From Paraburkholderia flava (GTDB lineage Bacteria; Pseudomonadota; Gammaproteobacteria; Burkholderiales; Burkholderiaceae): DNA of 64,000 bases. The position numbers and the translations under genes are program-made. The first letter of the stretch is position 1. Each line of letters opens with the position of its first letter. Of this stretch, positions 17,758 to 26,162 are shown piece by piece. Under the pieces are notes generated by a model. That model worked only from the letters and a program-made list of their open reading frames with translations, had not been told where the DNA came from and did no database searches. The stretch covers positions 868,001 to 932,000 of the forward strand of contig NZ_SMRO01000001.1 of assembly GCF_004359985.1 (NCBI RefSeq). The letters run 5' to 3'.

Positions 17758-17948
17758 GCTGGCGGTCCGGGGCGTTCAAAACGAACATGATAGACCCGTT
17801 GAATCGCCGCGTTAACTGGTAAGGCCACTGAGCGCGACCGCGACCGCTGCATGCACCGAAAGCGAAACGAATCCGACCGACAGCAGATCGACAACCCCGC
17901 CCCCATCGCGCGACAATCGAAGCTTACGGATCCTGCGGGAGCGCAGTC

Positions 17949-18257
17949 ATGGGGAGCAGTCTCGTCGTTCAGACCGTTGCGGCAATCGCGGCGATCGCGG
18001 TGTATTTCCTGCCGTCGATCATCGCCGATCGACGCAAGCGCCACGACGTGCTGATGATTGCGCTCTTCAATGCGTGTGTCGGATGGACCGTGCTAGGCTG
18101 GTTGCTCGCCCTTTACTGGGCATGGCTGCCGAATCCGCCGCGCAATCTGGCAGGCGACATCGTCGAGAAGCGGCGCATTGTGCGCATGCGGAATTTCTCG
18201 AAGTCGCTGCTCGATCACGTGAACGCACGCGTCAAGCGATCGCGGCCGCCCGAATGA
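17949..18257 (+). CDS. superinfection immunity protein (Imm family), small membrane protein
   Basis: 102 aa, start at 17949 with GGGAG upstream. There are two hydrophobic segments (about residues 4-24 and 33-60) linked by the short basic stretch DRRKRHD, then a basic cytoplasmic tail. The pattern ALFNACVGWTVLGWLLALYWA is characteristic of the family named after phage T4 Imm, which blocks DNA entry of a second phage at the membrane. Many bacteria carry chromosomal members of unproven function. It lies 41 bp before the epoxide hydrolase gene. Confidence 0.8.
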   Translation: MGSSLVVQTVAAIAAIAVYFLPSIIADRRKRHDVLMIALFNACVGWTVLGWLLALYWAWLPNPPRNLAGDIVEKRRIVRMRNFSKSLLDHVNARVKRSRPPE

Positions 18258-18298
18258 CTGCGCGTCGGCGACGCGCGCCCGACCGCGGAGACCCATCG

Positions 18299-19450
18299 AT
18301 GCACGCCACGCCGTTCCAGATTGCCGTTCCCGATTCCGAACTCGCCGCGCTCGCGCAGCGGCTGCGCCATACCCGCTGGCCCGACCAGTATGAGGGCGAG
18401 TCGTGGGCGCTCGGCACGGACATCGCGTGGCTGCGTGAACTGGTTCATTACTGGGCAACCGGCTATGACTGGCGCGCGGCCGAACGCCGGCTGAATGCCG
18501 AGCCGCAGTTCGTCACGCGTGTCGGCAATCTGCGCATCCACTATCTACATCGTCGCGGCAAAGGTCCGAAGCCCTATCCGCTCGTCGTCACGCACGGCTG
18601 GCCGGGCTCGTTCATCGAGTTTCTGCCGCTGCTCGAACAGCTGTGCGACCCGGCCTCGGTCGGCGGCGACCCCGCCGATGCATTCGACGTCGTCGTGCCG
18701 TCGCTACCCGGCTTCGGTTTTTCCGAGCGGCCGTCGCGGCCGGGGACGTCGGCACGTCAGACCGCGGATATGTGGGCCGAGCTGATGCGCGGCCTCGGTT
18801 ACGAGCATTTCGGCGCGCAGGGCGGCGATCTTGGCGCGTACGTGTCGGTGGAACTCGCGCGGCGGCATCCGCAACACGTCGACGGGATTCATCTGAATTT
18901 TCTGCCGAGTTCGTACGATCCGTCGCCCGATGCAGCCGCGCCACTCACCGAGGCCGAGCGTGCGTTTCTCGACGAGAAAGCGCAATGGGCCGCGCTCGAA
19001 GGCGGCTACGCACACGTGCACAGCACGCGGCCGCAGACCGCGTCGTATGCACTGAACGATTCGCCGGCCGGTCTCGCCGCGTGGGTCTTCGAGAAATTCC
19101 GCGCGTGGAGCGATTGCGGCGGCGATATCGAGCACGTGTTTTCGAAGGACGATCTGCTGACCAATCTCTCGCTGTACTGGCACACGCAGACCATTGGCTC
19201 GGCGATGCGCTACTACTGGGAGCATCGGTTGCTGCCGCTGCGCTTCGCAAGCGGAGAACGCGTGACGCCGCCGCTCGCGTTCGCGCGCTTTCCGAAAGAG
19301 ATCAGCCGGCCGCCGCAATCGTGGATCGGTCGCGTTTTCGATATCGCGCAGTGGACCGACATGCCGAGCGGCGGTCACTTCGCCGCGCTGGAACAGCCGG
19401 CGCTGATGGCTGACGATATCCGGCGGTTTTTCAGGCCTTTGCGGGGATGA
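18299..19450 (+). CDS. epoxide hydrolase (EHN domain plus alpha/beta hydrolase)
   Basis: 383 aa, start at 18299. Residues 1-110 are the N-terminal epoxide hydrolase domain (FQIAVPDSELAALAQRLRHT.WPD). The hydrolase core follows: THGWPGSFIEF (oxyanion HGWP), GGDLGAYV carrying the nucleophilic Asp, and GGHFAALEQP with the catalytic His. It resembles microsomal-type epoxide hydrolases and bacterial relatives that open epoxides to diols. It is convergent with the HxlR gene. The substrate is unknown. Confidence 0.9.
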   Translation: MHATPFQIAVPDSELAALAQRLRHTRWPDQYEGESWALGTDIAWLRELVHYWATGYDWRAAERRLNAEPQFVTRVGNLRIHYLHRRGKGPKPYPLVVTHGWPGSFIEFLPLLEQLCDPASVGGDPADAFDVVVPSLPGFGFSERPSRPGTSARQTADMWAELMRGLGYEHFGAQGGDLGAYVSVELARRHPQHVDGIHLNFLPSSYDPSPDAAAPLTEAERAFLDEKAQWAALEGGYAHVHSTRPQTASYALNDSPAGLAAWVFEKFRAWSDCGGDIEHVFSKDDLLTNLSLYWHTQTIGSAMRYYWEHRLLPLRFASGERVTPPLAFARFPKEISRPPQSWIGRVFDIAQWTDMPSGGHFAALEQPALMADDIRRFFRPLRG

Positions 19451-19466
19451 AGCTCGTGATGTGCGG

Positions 19467-19910
19467 CTAGCGGCGCGTCTGCTGCTGCTCGTCGTAGTTC
19501 GCGCGTGCAGCATCGAGCGCGGTGACGTTCGTCTCTGCCCAGCGGTCGAGCGCGATCAGCGCATCGCTCAACGAACGACCCAGTTCGCTCAGCCGATACT
19601 CGACGTGCGGCACCTTGCCGTCATGCGCCTCGCGGATGACGAGGCCGTTGCGCTCGAGATCGCGCAGCGTCTGCGACAGCACCTTCTGCGAAATCCCACC
19701 GATCCGCCGCAGCAACGCGTTGTTGCGCATCGGCCCTTCCTGCAGCGCGGGCAGGATCAGCAGCGTCCATTTGCTCGCGATCAGTTCGAGCGCGCGACGC
19801 GACGAGCACGCCTCGTCGAATACGTCGCCGACGTAGGGCTGCGGGTTCGCGACAGCGTCGCTTGATGCGGGAGACTCGGGCGTGGCGGATGCGCGTTCGG
19901 GCAATGCCAT
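19467..19910 (-). CDS. HxlR-family transcriptional regulator
   Basis: 147 aa. The core is typical: ELIASKWTLLILPAL.EGPMRNNALLRRIGGISQKVLSQTLRDLERNGLV, then a wing with HVEYRLSELG. HxlR regulators often sense reactive electrophiles or oxidants. It is transcribed divergently from the sugE-like gene 77 bp away and is probably its local regulator. A short inverted repeat (GTGAgcggaTCAC, about 19933) lies in the shared promoter. Confidence 0.9.
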   Translation of the reverse strand: MALPERASATPESPASSDAVANPQPYVGDVFDEACSSRRALELIASKWTLLILPALQEGPMRNNALLRRIGGISQKVLSQTLRDLERNGLVIREAHDGKVPHVEYRLSELGRSLSDALIALDRWAETNVTALDAARANYDEQQQTRR

Positions 19911-19987
19911 GGTTACCAGAAGGTGCGTAATGGTGAGCGGATCACTATACCTCTAAGCTGGCCTCACGCTAAACCCTGGAGAAAACA

Positions 19988-20305
19988 ATGGCATGGCTGA
20001 TCCTGCTGGGCGCGAGTGCGGTCGAAATCCTGATGGCGCTCTCATTGAAATACGCAAACGGATGGACGCGGCTGTGGCCGAGTGTCGGTGGAATCGTCGC
20101 GGCACTCTGCAGCGTGTTCCTGCTGACACTCGCGATGAAGCATCTGCCCGCCGGCACCGCGTACGTGATCTGGACCGGCATCGGCTCGTTCGGCATCACG
20201 GTGCTCGGCATCGTGCTGTTCGGCGATCCGGTTTCCGCGCCGAGGCTGGCGTGTCTCGCGCTGATCGTCGTGTCGGTGGCGGGGCTCAAGCTGATCGACG
20301 GCTGA
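19988..20305 (+). CDS. sugE: small multidrug resistance protein, SugE/Gdx type
   Basis: 105 aa with four predicted membrane helices. The signature Glu sits in helix 1 (GASAVEILMALSLKYANGW), and helices 2-4 follow with LPAGTAYVIWTGIGSFG. These dimeric antiporters of the SMR family export guanidinium or quaternary ammonium compounds. The KYANGWTRLWPS stretch and the GTAYVIWTGIG motif favour the SugE/Gdx group. No guanidine riboswitch fits in the 77-bp leader, so control is more likely by the divergent HxlR protein. Confidence 0.88.
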   Translation: MAWLILLGASAVEILMALSLKYANGWTRLWPSVGGIVAALCSVFLLTLAMKHLPAGTAYVIWTGIGSFGITVLGIVLFGDPVSAPRLACLALIVVSVAGLKLIDG

Positions 20306-20473
20306 CGTCGTGCTTTTTGCTGCGCGATGCGATGAGCCATGGAATAATCGAGGCGTCCGCGCAACTGGCGCTTCGAGATGGATCACCATCGGGGAACGCG
20401 GACCGCACTCCACTTCCGGATCGCCGCGCGCCTGGGCATTGCTGTCGTTTCCTTTTTCTCAAGGAGTCGTGCA

Positions 20474-21106
20474 ATGCCGCACTACGGTTCGCTGTTCACC
20501 TTCGGCCTCGTCGCGTTGGGCATGTCGCTGACGCCGGGGCCCAACATGATCTATCTGATCTCCCGCTCCATTTCGCAAGGCCGTCAGGCCGGGCTCATCT
20601 CGCTCGGCGGTGTCGCGCTCGGCTTCGTGTTCTACATGCTGTGCGCCGCGTTCGGCATTACCGCGCTGCTGCTCGCGGTGCCGTTCGCGTACGACGCGCT
20701 GCGCTTCGGTGGCGCGCTGTACATGCTGTATCTCGCGTGGCAGGCGGTGAAGCCGGGCGGCCGTTCGCCGTTTCAGGTGCGCGAGCTGCCCGTCGACAGT
20801 CCGCGCAAGCTGTTCGCAATGGGCTTCGTCACGAACCTGCTGAATCCGAAAATCGCGGTGCTGTATCTGTCGCTGCTGCCGCAGTTCATCGACCCGAGTC
20901 ACGGTAGCGTGCTCGGACAATCGCTGGTGCTGGGGTTAATGCAGATCGCGCTGAGCATCTCGGTGAACGCAACGGTCGCGATGACGGCGGGTTCGCTCGC
21001 CGCGTTTCTCGCGGGACGTCCCGTGTGGCTCGTGATTCAGCGCTGGCTGATGGGAACGGTGCTCGCCGGACTCGCCGTGAGGATGGCGACCGAAGCGCGG
21101 CGCTAG
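20474..21106 (+). CDS. LysE/RhtB-family amino acid exporter
   Basis: 210 aa, start at 20474 with a strong AAGGAG. The LysE signature LTPGPNMIYLISRSISQGR..GL, six predicted membrane helices and NLLNPKIAVLYLSLLPQF are present. Such exporters lower toxic levels of amino acids such as homoserine lactone, threonine or lysine. The neighbours do not indicate a substrate. Confidence 0.9.
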   Translation: MPHYGSLFTFGLVALGMSLTPGPNMIYLISRSISQGRQAGLISLGGVALGFVFYMLCAAFGITALLLAVPFAYDALRFGGALYMLYLAWQAVKPGGRSPFQVRELPVDSPRKLFAMGFVTNLLNPKIAVLYLSLLPQFIDPSHGSVLGQSLVLGLMQIALSISVNATVAMTAGSLAAFLAGRPVWLVIQRWLMGTVLAGLAVRMATEARR

Positions 21107-21174
21107 ATAAAGACGGGAGAGAAGTGCTGTGACGACGTGCCGGCCGCAGTGGCCGGTAACTGCCTACGACGGCC

Positions 21175-21462
21175 TCACGCTTCGCGCGCGGCCCGGCTGA
21201 AGTTCGCGACGTCGCCCCAGCGCACCGACGCGGCCGGGATCGAACGCGGCTCGCGCCGCACTTCATCGCACTCGAAAGCCTGTTGACGCAGCTCGCCGTG
21301 CTCGTCGAACCACTGGCACACCAGGCGCTCGCCCGGCATCTGCCCGACTTCGCCCGCGTAGGTCACCGTCATCCGCGGACCGCCCGTCTTGAGCGTGACC
21401 ACGTCGCCGACGTTGAACGCGGGCGGCGATGCATCGAACACGTTGAAAGTAGCAGTAAGCAT
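21175..21462 (-). CDS. YodC-family (DUF2158) small protein
   Basis: 95 aa. The first half has the family core FNVGDVVTLKTGGPRMTV, then GERLVCQWFD, a small beta-barrel-like fold. The second half is an extension of no recognised type. Function unknown. It is isolated, with an AT-rich upstream region. Confidence 0.8.
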   Translation of the reverse strand: MLTATFNVFDASPPAFNVGDVVTLKTGGPRMTVTYAGEVGQMPGERLVCQWFDEHGELRQQAFECDEVRREPRSIPAASVRWGDVANFSRAAREA

Positions 21463-21878
21463 GGAAGCCCCGATGCCAGATCGTTGAACCGGTTAATTCA
21501 CCCAATGCCGAAGACGCCCGACCGACGATATTTTTTAAATCTTGAGCAAGATTAGCAAATTGGATTTACGTTCTGCAAGTGCTTTTTATTGATACCGTTT
21601 TCAGCGGATCTTCAATAGCAGGCCGTCCGTAAAAACCCCTTCCGCGTTTTCCCATCCCCGACAAAACCCTTACCCATTGGGCATTTGCAGGCCGCCTGCG
21701 CGGCACTGCATCACAGCACAATTTACTTTCCCCTTGTCTTTTCCAGCGTAAAAGCTGCCGCCTCTTATTCCTCGTATGTTCGAATATTTCGTAAATCGCA
21801 ATTGAATCTTTTCGTATCTGATTAATAGCATTATTCGGCACCTACCCTGAGCGCTTGCGACCCTGCCCGACGACCGCG
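21463..21878. other. AT-rich intergenic region
   Basis: 416 bp between the YodC-like gene and the end of the MFS gene. It is markedly lower in GC than the surrounding DNA. No gene, repeat or hairpin could be supported; it may hold the yodC promoter. Confidence 0.4.
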
Positions 21879-23381
21879 TTACGCCGCCGCCGGCACGCGA
21901 CGCCCGAGCGCGACACGCTGATGCCGGACGAGCAGCACGCTCAAACCGATACACACGGCCATCAATGTCGCGTTGATCGCGAGGCTCGACTGGAATGCAT
22001 GCGCGTAGCTCTCGGGATTCGAGCGGCCGCCCAGCACGCCGAAGAACGCGCCGCTGATCGCCGCCGTGCCGAACGCGGAGCCGATCTGCAATGTCGACGA
22101 GACGACCCCGGATGCGAGACCGGCCTTCGCAGGTTCGACTTCGGCGAGCACGATCCGCACGATAGACGGCAGCAGCAGTCCTTGTCCCAGGCCCGCGAAC
22201 ACGAGACCGATATAGAACAGCAGGTCGGGCGACGGCGCACGGGTCGATGCCCATCCGGTGAGCGAAAACCCGGCAGCGAGCATCGCGAAGCCGAGCGTCA
22301 ACACGTGACTGCCGATGCGCTTCACGACGGCCGGCGACGTCAACGGTCCGATCACGAAACCGACCGCGAACGGCATGATCGCGATGCCAGACGCGAGCGG
22401 TGTCCAGTGCAGACCCGTCTGCAGATAGATGCCGTACGTGAGGAAGAACGCGCTGTTGCAATAGAACAGGAACGCGAGCACCAGCCCGAGCGAAAACGCG
22501 GGATTACGGAACAGCTGCAGATCGACGAGCGGATGACCACCCGCGCGTTCGACGCGTCGCTCCGTCGCGACGAACCACGCGAACGCCGGCACTGCGAGCG
22601 CGAACATCACGAAGGTCCATGCGGGCCAGCCGGCTTCGCGGCCATGCGTCATCGGATAGATCACGAGAATCAGCAGCAGCGACAGCAGCGCGACGCCTTT
22701 CAGGTCGACGCCGGTGCTCGTCTGCGGACGGTTCTCCGGCACGAACTTCCACGTGCCGATGAACGCGAGCATGCCGACCGGCACGTTGAGCAGGAAGATG
22801 ATTCGCCAGTCGAGCCCGAACGGGTGATACGTAATCAGCGCGCCGCCGCCGAGCTGCCCGACGATCGACGACAACCCGAACACGAAGCCGTAGATGCTCA
22901 TCACTTTGGTTTGACGATGCACGGGCACGACCGCGCGGATCGTCGCGAGTACCTGCGGCGCCATCACCGATGCGGCGATGCCTTGCACGATCCGCGCGAG
23001 CACGAGTATGTGACCGCTCGTCGCGAGGCCGCACATCGCCGATGAGATCACGAAGCCCGCCATGCCCGTCAGAAACATCCGTCGACGGCCGAACAGATCG
23101 CCGAGCCGGCCGCCGGTAATCAGCAGCACCGCATACGCGGACGCGTACGCGGAGACGATCAGTTGCAGCTGCGCGTCGGTCGCACCGAGGCCCGTGTGAA
23201 TGGCCGGCAATGCGAGGTTGACGATGAAGTAGTCGAGCGGCGCGAGAAAGGCGCCGATCAGCAGCACACCGAGCGCGGTCTTGCTGAGGGGCGCGTGTGC
23301 TGAGTGCGCGGCATGTTCGCTCGCCGTCGCAGCGGTTGCTACAAGACCGGCCTCGGCCGGCTTGACGCCTTCTTTATTCAT
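21879..23381 (-). CDS. MFS drug exporter, DHA2 (14-helix) family
   Basis: 500 aa with about 14 hydrophobic segments. Motif A-like GGRLGDLFGRRRMFLTG and motif C-like GIAASVMAPQVLATIRA are present. The substrate is probably hydrophobic drugs or toxic metabolites exported with protons. The gene lies 31 bp after a tetR gene on the same strand, and the 21-bp repeat that flanks it suggests repression by that protein. Confidence 0.9.
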   Translation of the reverse strand: MNKEGVKPAEAGLVATAATASEHAAHSAHAPLSKTALGVLLIGAFLAPLDYFIVNLALPAIHTGLGATDAQLQLIVSAYASAYAVLLITGGRLGDLFGRRRMFLTGMAGFVISSAMCGLATSGHILVLARIVQGIAASVMAPQVLATIRAVVPVHRQTKVMSIYGFVFGLSSIVGQLGGGALITYHPFGLDWRIIFLLNVPVGMLAFIGTWKFVPENRPQTSTGVDLKGVALLSLLLILVIYPMTHGREAGWPAWTFVMFALAVPAFAWFVATERRVERAGGHPLVDLQLFRNPAFSLGLVLAFLFYCNSAFFLTYGIYLQTGLHWTPLASGIAIMPFAVGFVIGPLTSPAVVKRIGSHVLTLGFAMLAAGFSLTGWASTRAPSPDLLFYIGLVFAGLGQGLLLPSIVRIVLAEVEPAKAGLASGVVSSTLQIGSAFGTAAISGAFFGVLGGRSNPESYAHAFQSSLAINATLMAVCIGLSVLLVRHQRVALGRRVPAAA

Positions 23382-23400
23382 GACTGACCGTTCAAGAATT
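23380..23400. promoter_or_regulatory. putative TetR operator copy 1 (tetR-MFS gap)
   Basis: ATGACT, four variable bases, then GTTCAAGAATT. The identical arrangement recurs at 24052-24072 upstream of tetR. It overlaps the start codon of the MFS gene. Confidence 0.6.
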
Positions 23401-23412
23401 TATGAAAAAAAA

Positions 23413-24039
23413 TCACACGAGCGCGCGCATCGCGATGTCGACGATCGCTTCGAGCTCGTGCTCGCGATGTTTGATCTTGCCGAGTACGCGCAAGCCCTGG
23501 GTCACGCACAGCAAAAAATCGGCGACGGATTTCTCGTCGAGCCGTGTATCGAATACGCCGCTCGCCTGCCCGCGAATCACGGCAGCGGCGAGCAGTGTCG
23601 CGACGCGGCGCTGGATCGATTCGATCCGTTCGCGCACTTCATCGTCGTCGATCGACATTTCCAGCGTCGCGTTGGTGATGAAGCAACTGCGTTGCCCCGA
23701 CAGCGAAGACGCTACCCGTGTGTGGTGCATCAGCGCATTGCGCAACGCTTCTTCGGGCGGCAAGTCGGCACTCAGGCGCTCGACGAGGCGTGCGATCGCA
23801 CCGTCCGCGTAACGGTCGAGCGCTGCGATCATGATGCCGCGCTTGTCGCCGAACACCCCGTACAGGCTGCCGCGCAACACGCCGGTCGCCTTGCACAGAT
23901 CGTCGATCGACGTCGCGTGATAGCCGTAGCTCCAGAACACGCGACCCGCCTCCGCGAGTACCGCGTCGGTGTCGAATTCACGTGGCCGCCCGCGCACGCA
24001 GGCTTCGGACGGCTTTTTCGCTAGGAGGACTTGAGTCAT
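23413..24039 (-). CDS. TetR-family transcriptional repressor
   Basis: 208 aa. The N-terminal helix-turn-helix is FDTDAVLAEAGRVFWSYGYHATSIDDLCKATGVLRGSLYGVFGDKR, followed by a ligand-binding helical domain of TetR_C type (about residues 85-200). It heads a two-gene unit with the MFS exporter and probably represses it, and itself, until an inducing compound binds. The repeated 21-bp motif at 24052-24072 lies 13 bp before its start. Confidence 0.92.
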   Translation of the reverse strand: MTQVLLAKKPSEACVRGRPREFDTDAVLAEAGRVFWSYGYHATSIDDLCKATGVLRGSLYGVFGDKRGIMIAALDRYADGAIARLVERLSADLPPEEALRNALMHHTRVASSLSGQRSCFITNATLEMSIDDDEVRERIESIQRRVATLLAAAVIRGQASGVFDTRLDEKSVADFLLCVTQGLRVLGKIKHREHELEAIVDIAMRALV

Positions 24040-24051
24040 GGGCCGAAGTTT

Positions 24052-24072
24052 ATGACTCGTTGTTCAAGAATT
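24052..24072. promoter_or_regulatory. putative TetR operator copy 2 (upstream of tetR)
   Basis: Same 21-bp pattern as at 23380-23400: ATGACT, four bases, GTTCAAGAATT. It is placed in the tetR promoter region, which fits autoregulation. Confidence 0.65.
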
Positions 24073-24207
24073 CAAGGTCAACCCTGCTGACGACAGGTGT
24101 TAATGCGGTCCGCCTTGTTGATGGGCCTGCGTGGAGAATCGTCGCGACGGATCAGCGCGTGGCGGCGCAGGCCGCGGCGCGCTGCGTTCTCATCCTGCGT
24201 ACTCCGC

Positions 24208-24633
24208 TTACGTTTCGAGCTTCGCGTCCATCGTGATCGTCGCGTTCAGCACTTTCGACACGGGACAACCGGCCTTCGCATCGGCGGTTGCCTTGTCGAA
24301 CGCGGCCTTGTCGCCGCCGGGGATTTTCACGGCGACGTCGAGATGCACGGCGGTGATTGCAAATCCGCCGTCCGCTTTGTCGAGTGTGACGGTCGCGGTC
24401 GTACCAATGCGCTCCGGTTTGATCCCGGCCTTCCCCAGTTCCGCCGACAGCGCCATCGAAAAGCAGCCCGCGTGCGCTGCCGCGATCAGCTCTTCGGGAT
24501 TCGTGCCGATGCCGTCCTCGAAGCGTGTCGCAAACGAGTACTGCGTGTCCTTGAGGACGCCGCTGTCCGTGGAGATCGCGCCTTTGCCGTCCTGCAGGCC
24601 GCCTTGCCAGACTGCTGATGCTTTGCGTTTCAT
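24208..24633 (-). CDS. osmC: OsmC-family peroxiredoxin
   Basis: 141 aa. The two catalytic Cys are in AHAGCFSMAL and AGCPVSKVL, and the Arg/Glu environment (TRFEDGIGTNPEELIAAA) is conserved. OsmC reduces organic hydroperoxides with thiols and is usually induced by osmotic stress or in stationary phase. The start at 24633 has GGAGAGAACG upstream. Monocistronic, followed by the tetR promoter region. Confidence 0.93.
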   Translation of the reverse strand: MKRKASAVWQGGLQDGKGAISTDSGVLKDTQYSFATRFEDGIGTNPEELIAAAHAGCFSMALSAELGKAGIKPERIGTTATVTLDKADGGFAITAVHLDVAVKIPGGDKAAFDKATADAKAGCPVSKVLNATITMDAKLET

Positions 24634-25155
24634 TTCGTTCTCTCCTTTGCTTTGTCGACCGCAGTTGGTGCTTCAGCTGTCGATCCAGAGTTCGCGCTTT
24701 AGCGCGCTACTCTGGTCCCACGCAGAGCGCTTACTGCGGTCCCATGCCTGAGTTAGCGCTTTAGCGCTTACTCAGGCGTCGACCCCAGTTCGTGCAGCGC
24801 TGACTCACCTACCGCAGTCCCATTGAAGGTGGTTAACGTGGATAACTGTGTTGCAAAAATGCGCACCAATCCCGACACCCCCGACTCCGCCACGCCCTTT
24901 CCACAGAGCGGCATCGATCAAACACTGCCGCGCATCCCAATCTGGGCGTAGATCGAACTTCATCATAGGCGTTTGACGGTACGACAACGTGACAGTGCGA
25001 TCGCGCCAACGCACCGGCAATTACTTCACATCTCGCAAGAATCTATATCTGGATTCCCGCTTTTTACCGCACGCACTCCGAAATAGACTCGCCTCAACAG
25101 ATCGGCAACGTCATTCAAACCGGTCTGACTACACATCGATAATCGGAGGTTCATC
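24634..25155. other. intergenic region with hairpin array between osmC and DUF4148 gene
   Basis: 522 bp. The left 150 bp are filled by three hairpins with a common TCCCA spacer (24685-24777) and by a diverged repeat GTCGACC-(two bases)-AGTT-G/C-GTGC found on both sides. The right part is promoter sequence for the DUF4148 gene (ATCGGAGG precedes its ATG). No ORF was accepted. Confidence 0.5.
24685..24777. repeat. array of three REP-like hairpins separated by TCCCA
   Basis: Hairpin 1 (24685-24715): CCAGAGT...ACTCTGG enclosing CGCGCT-TT-AGCGCG. Hairpin 2 (24721-24738): CGCAG...CTGCG. Hairpin 3 (24746-24777): GCCTGAGT...ACTCAGGC enclosing AGCGCT-TT-AGCGCT. GTCCCA follows hairpins 1 and 2, and a further CCGCAGTCCCA lies about 40 bp later. 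The shape is that of REP/BIME elements. No RAYT transposase gene is in view. Confidence 0.65.
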
Positions 25156-25458
25156 ATGAAGTCACTCGTTTCCGCTGTTCTCGTCGCCGCTCTCGCTGTC
25201 CCGGCCATTTCGTTCGCACAACAATCGAACGCGCCGGTCACGCGCGCCCAGGTTCGTGCCGAACTCGTAGCCGCGCAAAAGGCGGGCCTGCTGACTCAAG
25301 CCGATCCGGTCTATCCGAAGAGCGCCGATCAAGGCGCAGCCATCGAAGTCGCGCAACAGACGTCGCCCGCTGTCGGCGGCGCGATGATGGGCAAGTCGGA
25401 ATCGGGCTCGCGCGTCACGCCCGACAACGGCATCTTCTCGACGTATCGCGGTCAATAA
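25156..25458 (+). CDS. DUF4148 periplasmic small protein
   Basis: 100 aa, start preceded by ATCGGAGG. A signal peptide (MKSLVSAVLVAALAVPAISFA) is followed by TRAQVRAELVAAQKAGL and PVYPK, the hallmark of DUF4148 proteins abundant in Burkholderia. Small, exported, function unknown. A strong terminator follows at 25487-25522. Confidence 0.9.
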   Translation: MKSLVSAVLVAALAVPAISFAQQSNAPVTRAQVRAELVAAQKAGLLTQADPVYPKSADQGAAIEVAQQTSPAVGGAMMGKSESGSRVTPDNGIFSTYRGQ

Positions 25459-25486
25459 GCCGCCACGTCCTTCACGGACGTGTAAA

Positions 25487-25522
25487 AACGCCCCGGCCGG
25501 GTTGAATCGGCCGGGGCGTTTT
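25487..25522. terminator. bidirectional rho-independent terminator
   Basis: An 11-bp GC-rich stem (CGCCCCGGCCG with CGGCCGGGGCG) is flanked by AAAAA on the left and TTTT on the right. It ends the DUF4148 transcript on plus and the CMD-aminotransferase operon on minus. Confidence 0.95.
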
Positions 25523-25566
25523 GCATGTTTGCGTGCTCGCCGCTGCGTTTGCCGCTGGTGCTGTTA

Positions 25567-26130
25567 TTACGCAGGCGGTTCGTCGAACGGTAGCGATGTC
25601 TGGCCGTCCGCGCGCATGTCGAATACGTTCAGCGTCATCGCGACCAGCGCGTAATAGCCCAGCAGGCTCACCAGATTGATCGTCGTTTCGTGGCCGAACC
25701 GCTCGACGGTTCGTGCATACGTTGGCCCGGACACGCGCTTCGCATCGTACAGTTCGGTGGCGAACGCGTAGATCAGCGCATCGTCGGCATCGGCGAACGC
25801 GGGGCGCTCGCCCGCGCGAATCGCCTGCGCATCTTCTTCGCGCACGCCTGCCTGCAATGCGATCGGATAGTGGATGTACCACTCGGCCTGCGCCTGCCAG
25901 CGCGAAGCCGTGACGAGAATCGCCAGTTCCGACAACCGTAGCGGCAAGCCGGTGCGATACCGGCAGAATGCGCCGAGACGCTGCGCGTGTTGCGCGAGTT
26001 CAGGGCTATGAATCCAGCCGAGAAACGGGCCATTCAGATTGCCGCGCGGTCCCGACAGGATTTCGTCGAGCACGGCTTTCTGCTCGGGCGTGGCATGTGT
26101 CGCGTCGAAGCGCGGCAGGCGGTCGGCCAT
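25567..26130 (-). CDS. carboxymuconolactone decarboxylase (CMD)-like family protein
   Basis: 187 aa with the CMD helical fold: RLSELAILVTASRWQAQAEWYIHYPIA, then a C-terminal helix pair (TTINLVSLLGYYALVAMTLNVFD). The CxxC pair of AhpD-type members is absent, so peroxidase activity is unlikely, and a decarboxylase or isomerase role cannot be chosen. It is third in an operon after the C45 hydrolase and the aminotransferase (32-bp gap). Confidence 0.8.
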   Translation of the reverse strand: MADRLPRFDATHATPEQKAVLDEILSGPRGNLNGPFLGWIHSPELAQHAQRLGAFCRYRTGLPLRLSELAILVTASRWQAQAEWYIHYPIALQAGVREEDAQAIRAGERPAFADADDALIYAFATELYDAKRVSGPTYARTVERFGHETTINLVSLLGYYALVAMTLNVFDMRADGQTSLPFDEPPA

Positions 26131-26162
26131 CTCATGGGCTCCAGTTCGGAAAGCAGCGTCGG

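Noticed and set aside
24685..24777. CRISPR array
   Set aside because: The repeats are hairpins of differing length with 5-6 bp spacers and no cas genes are near, so it is not a CRISPR.
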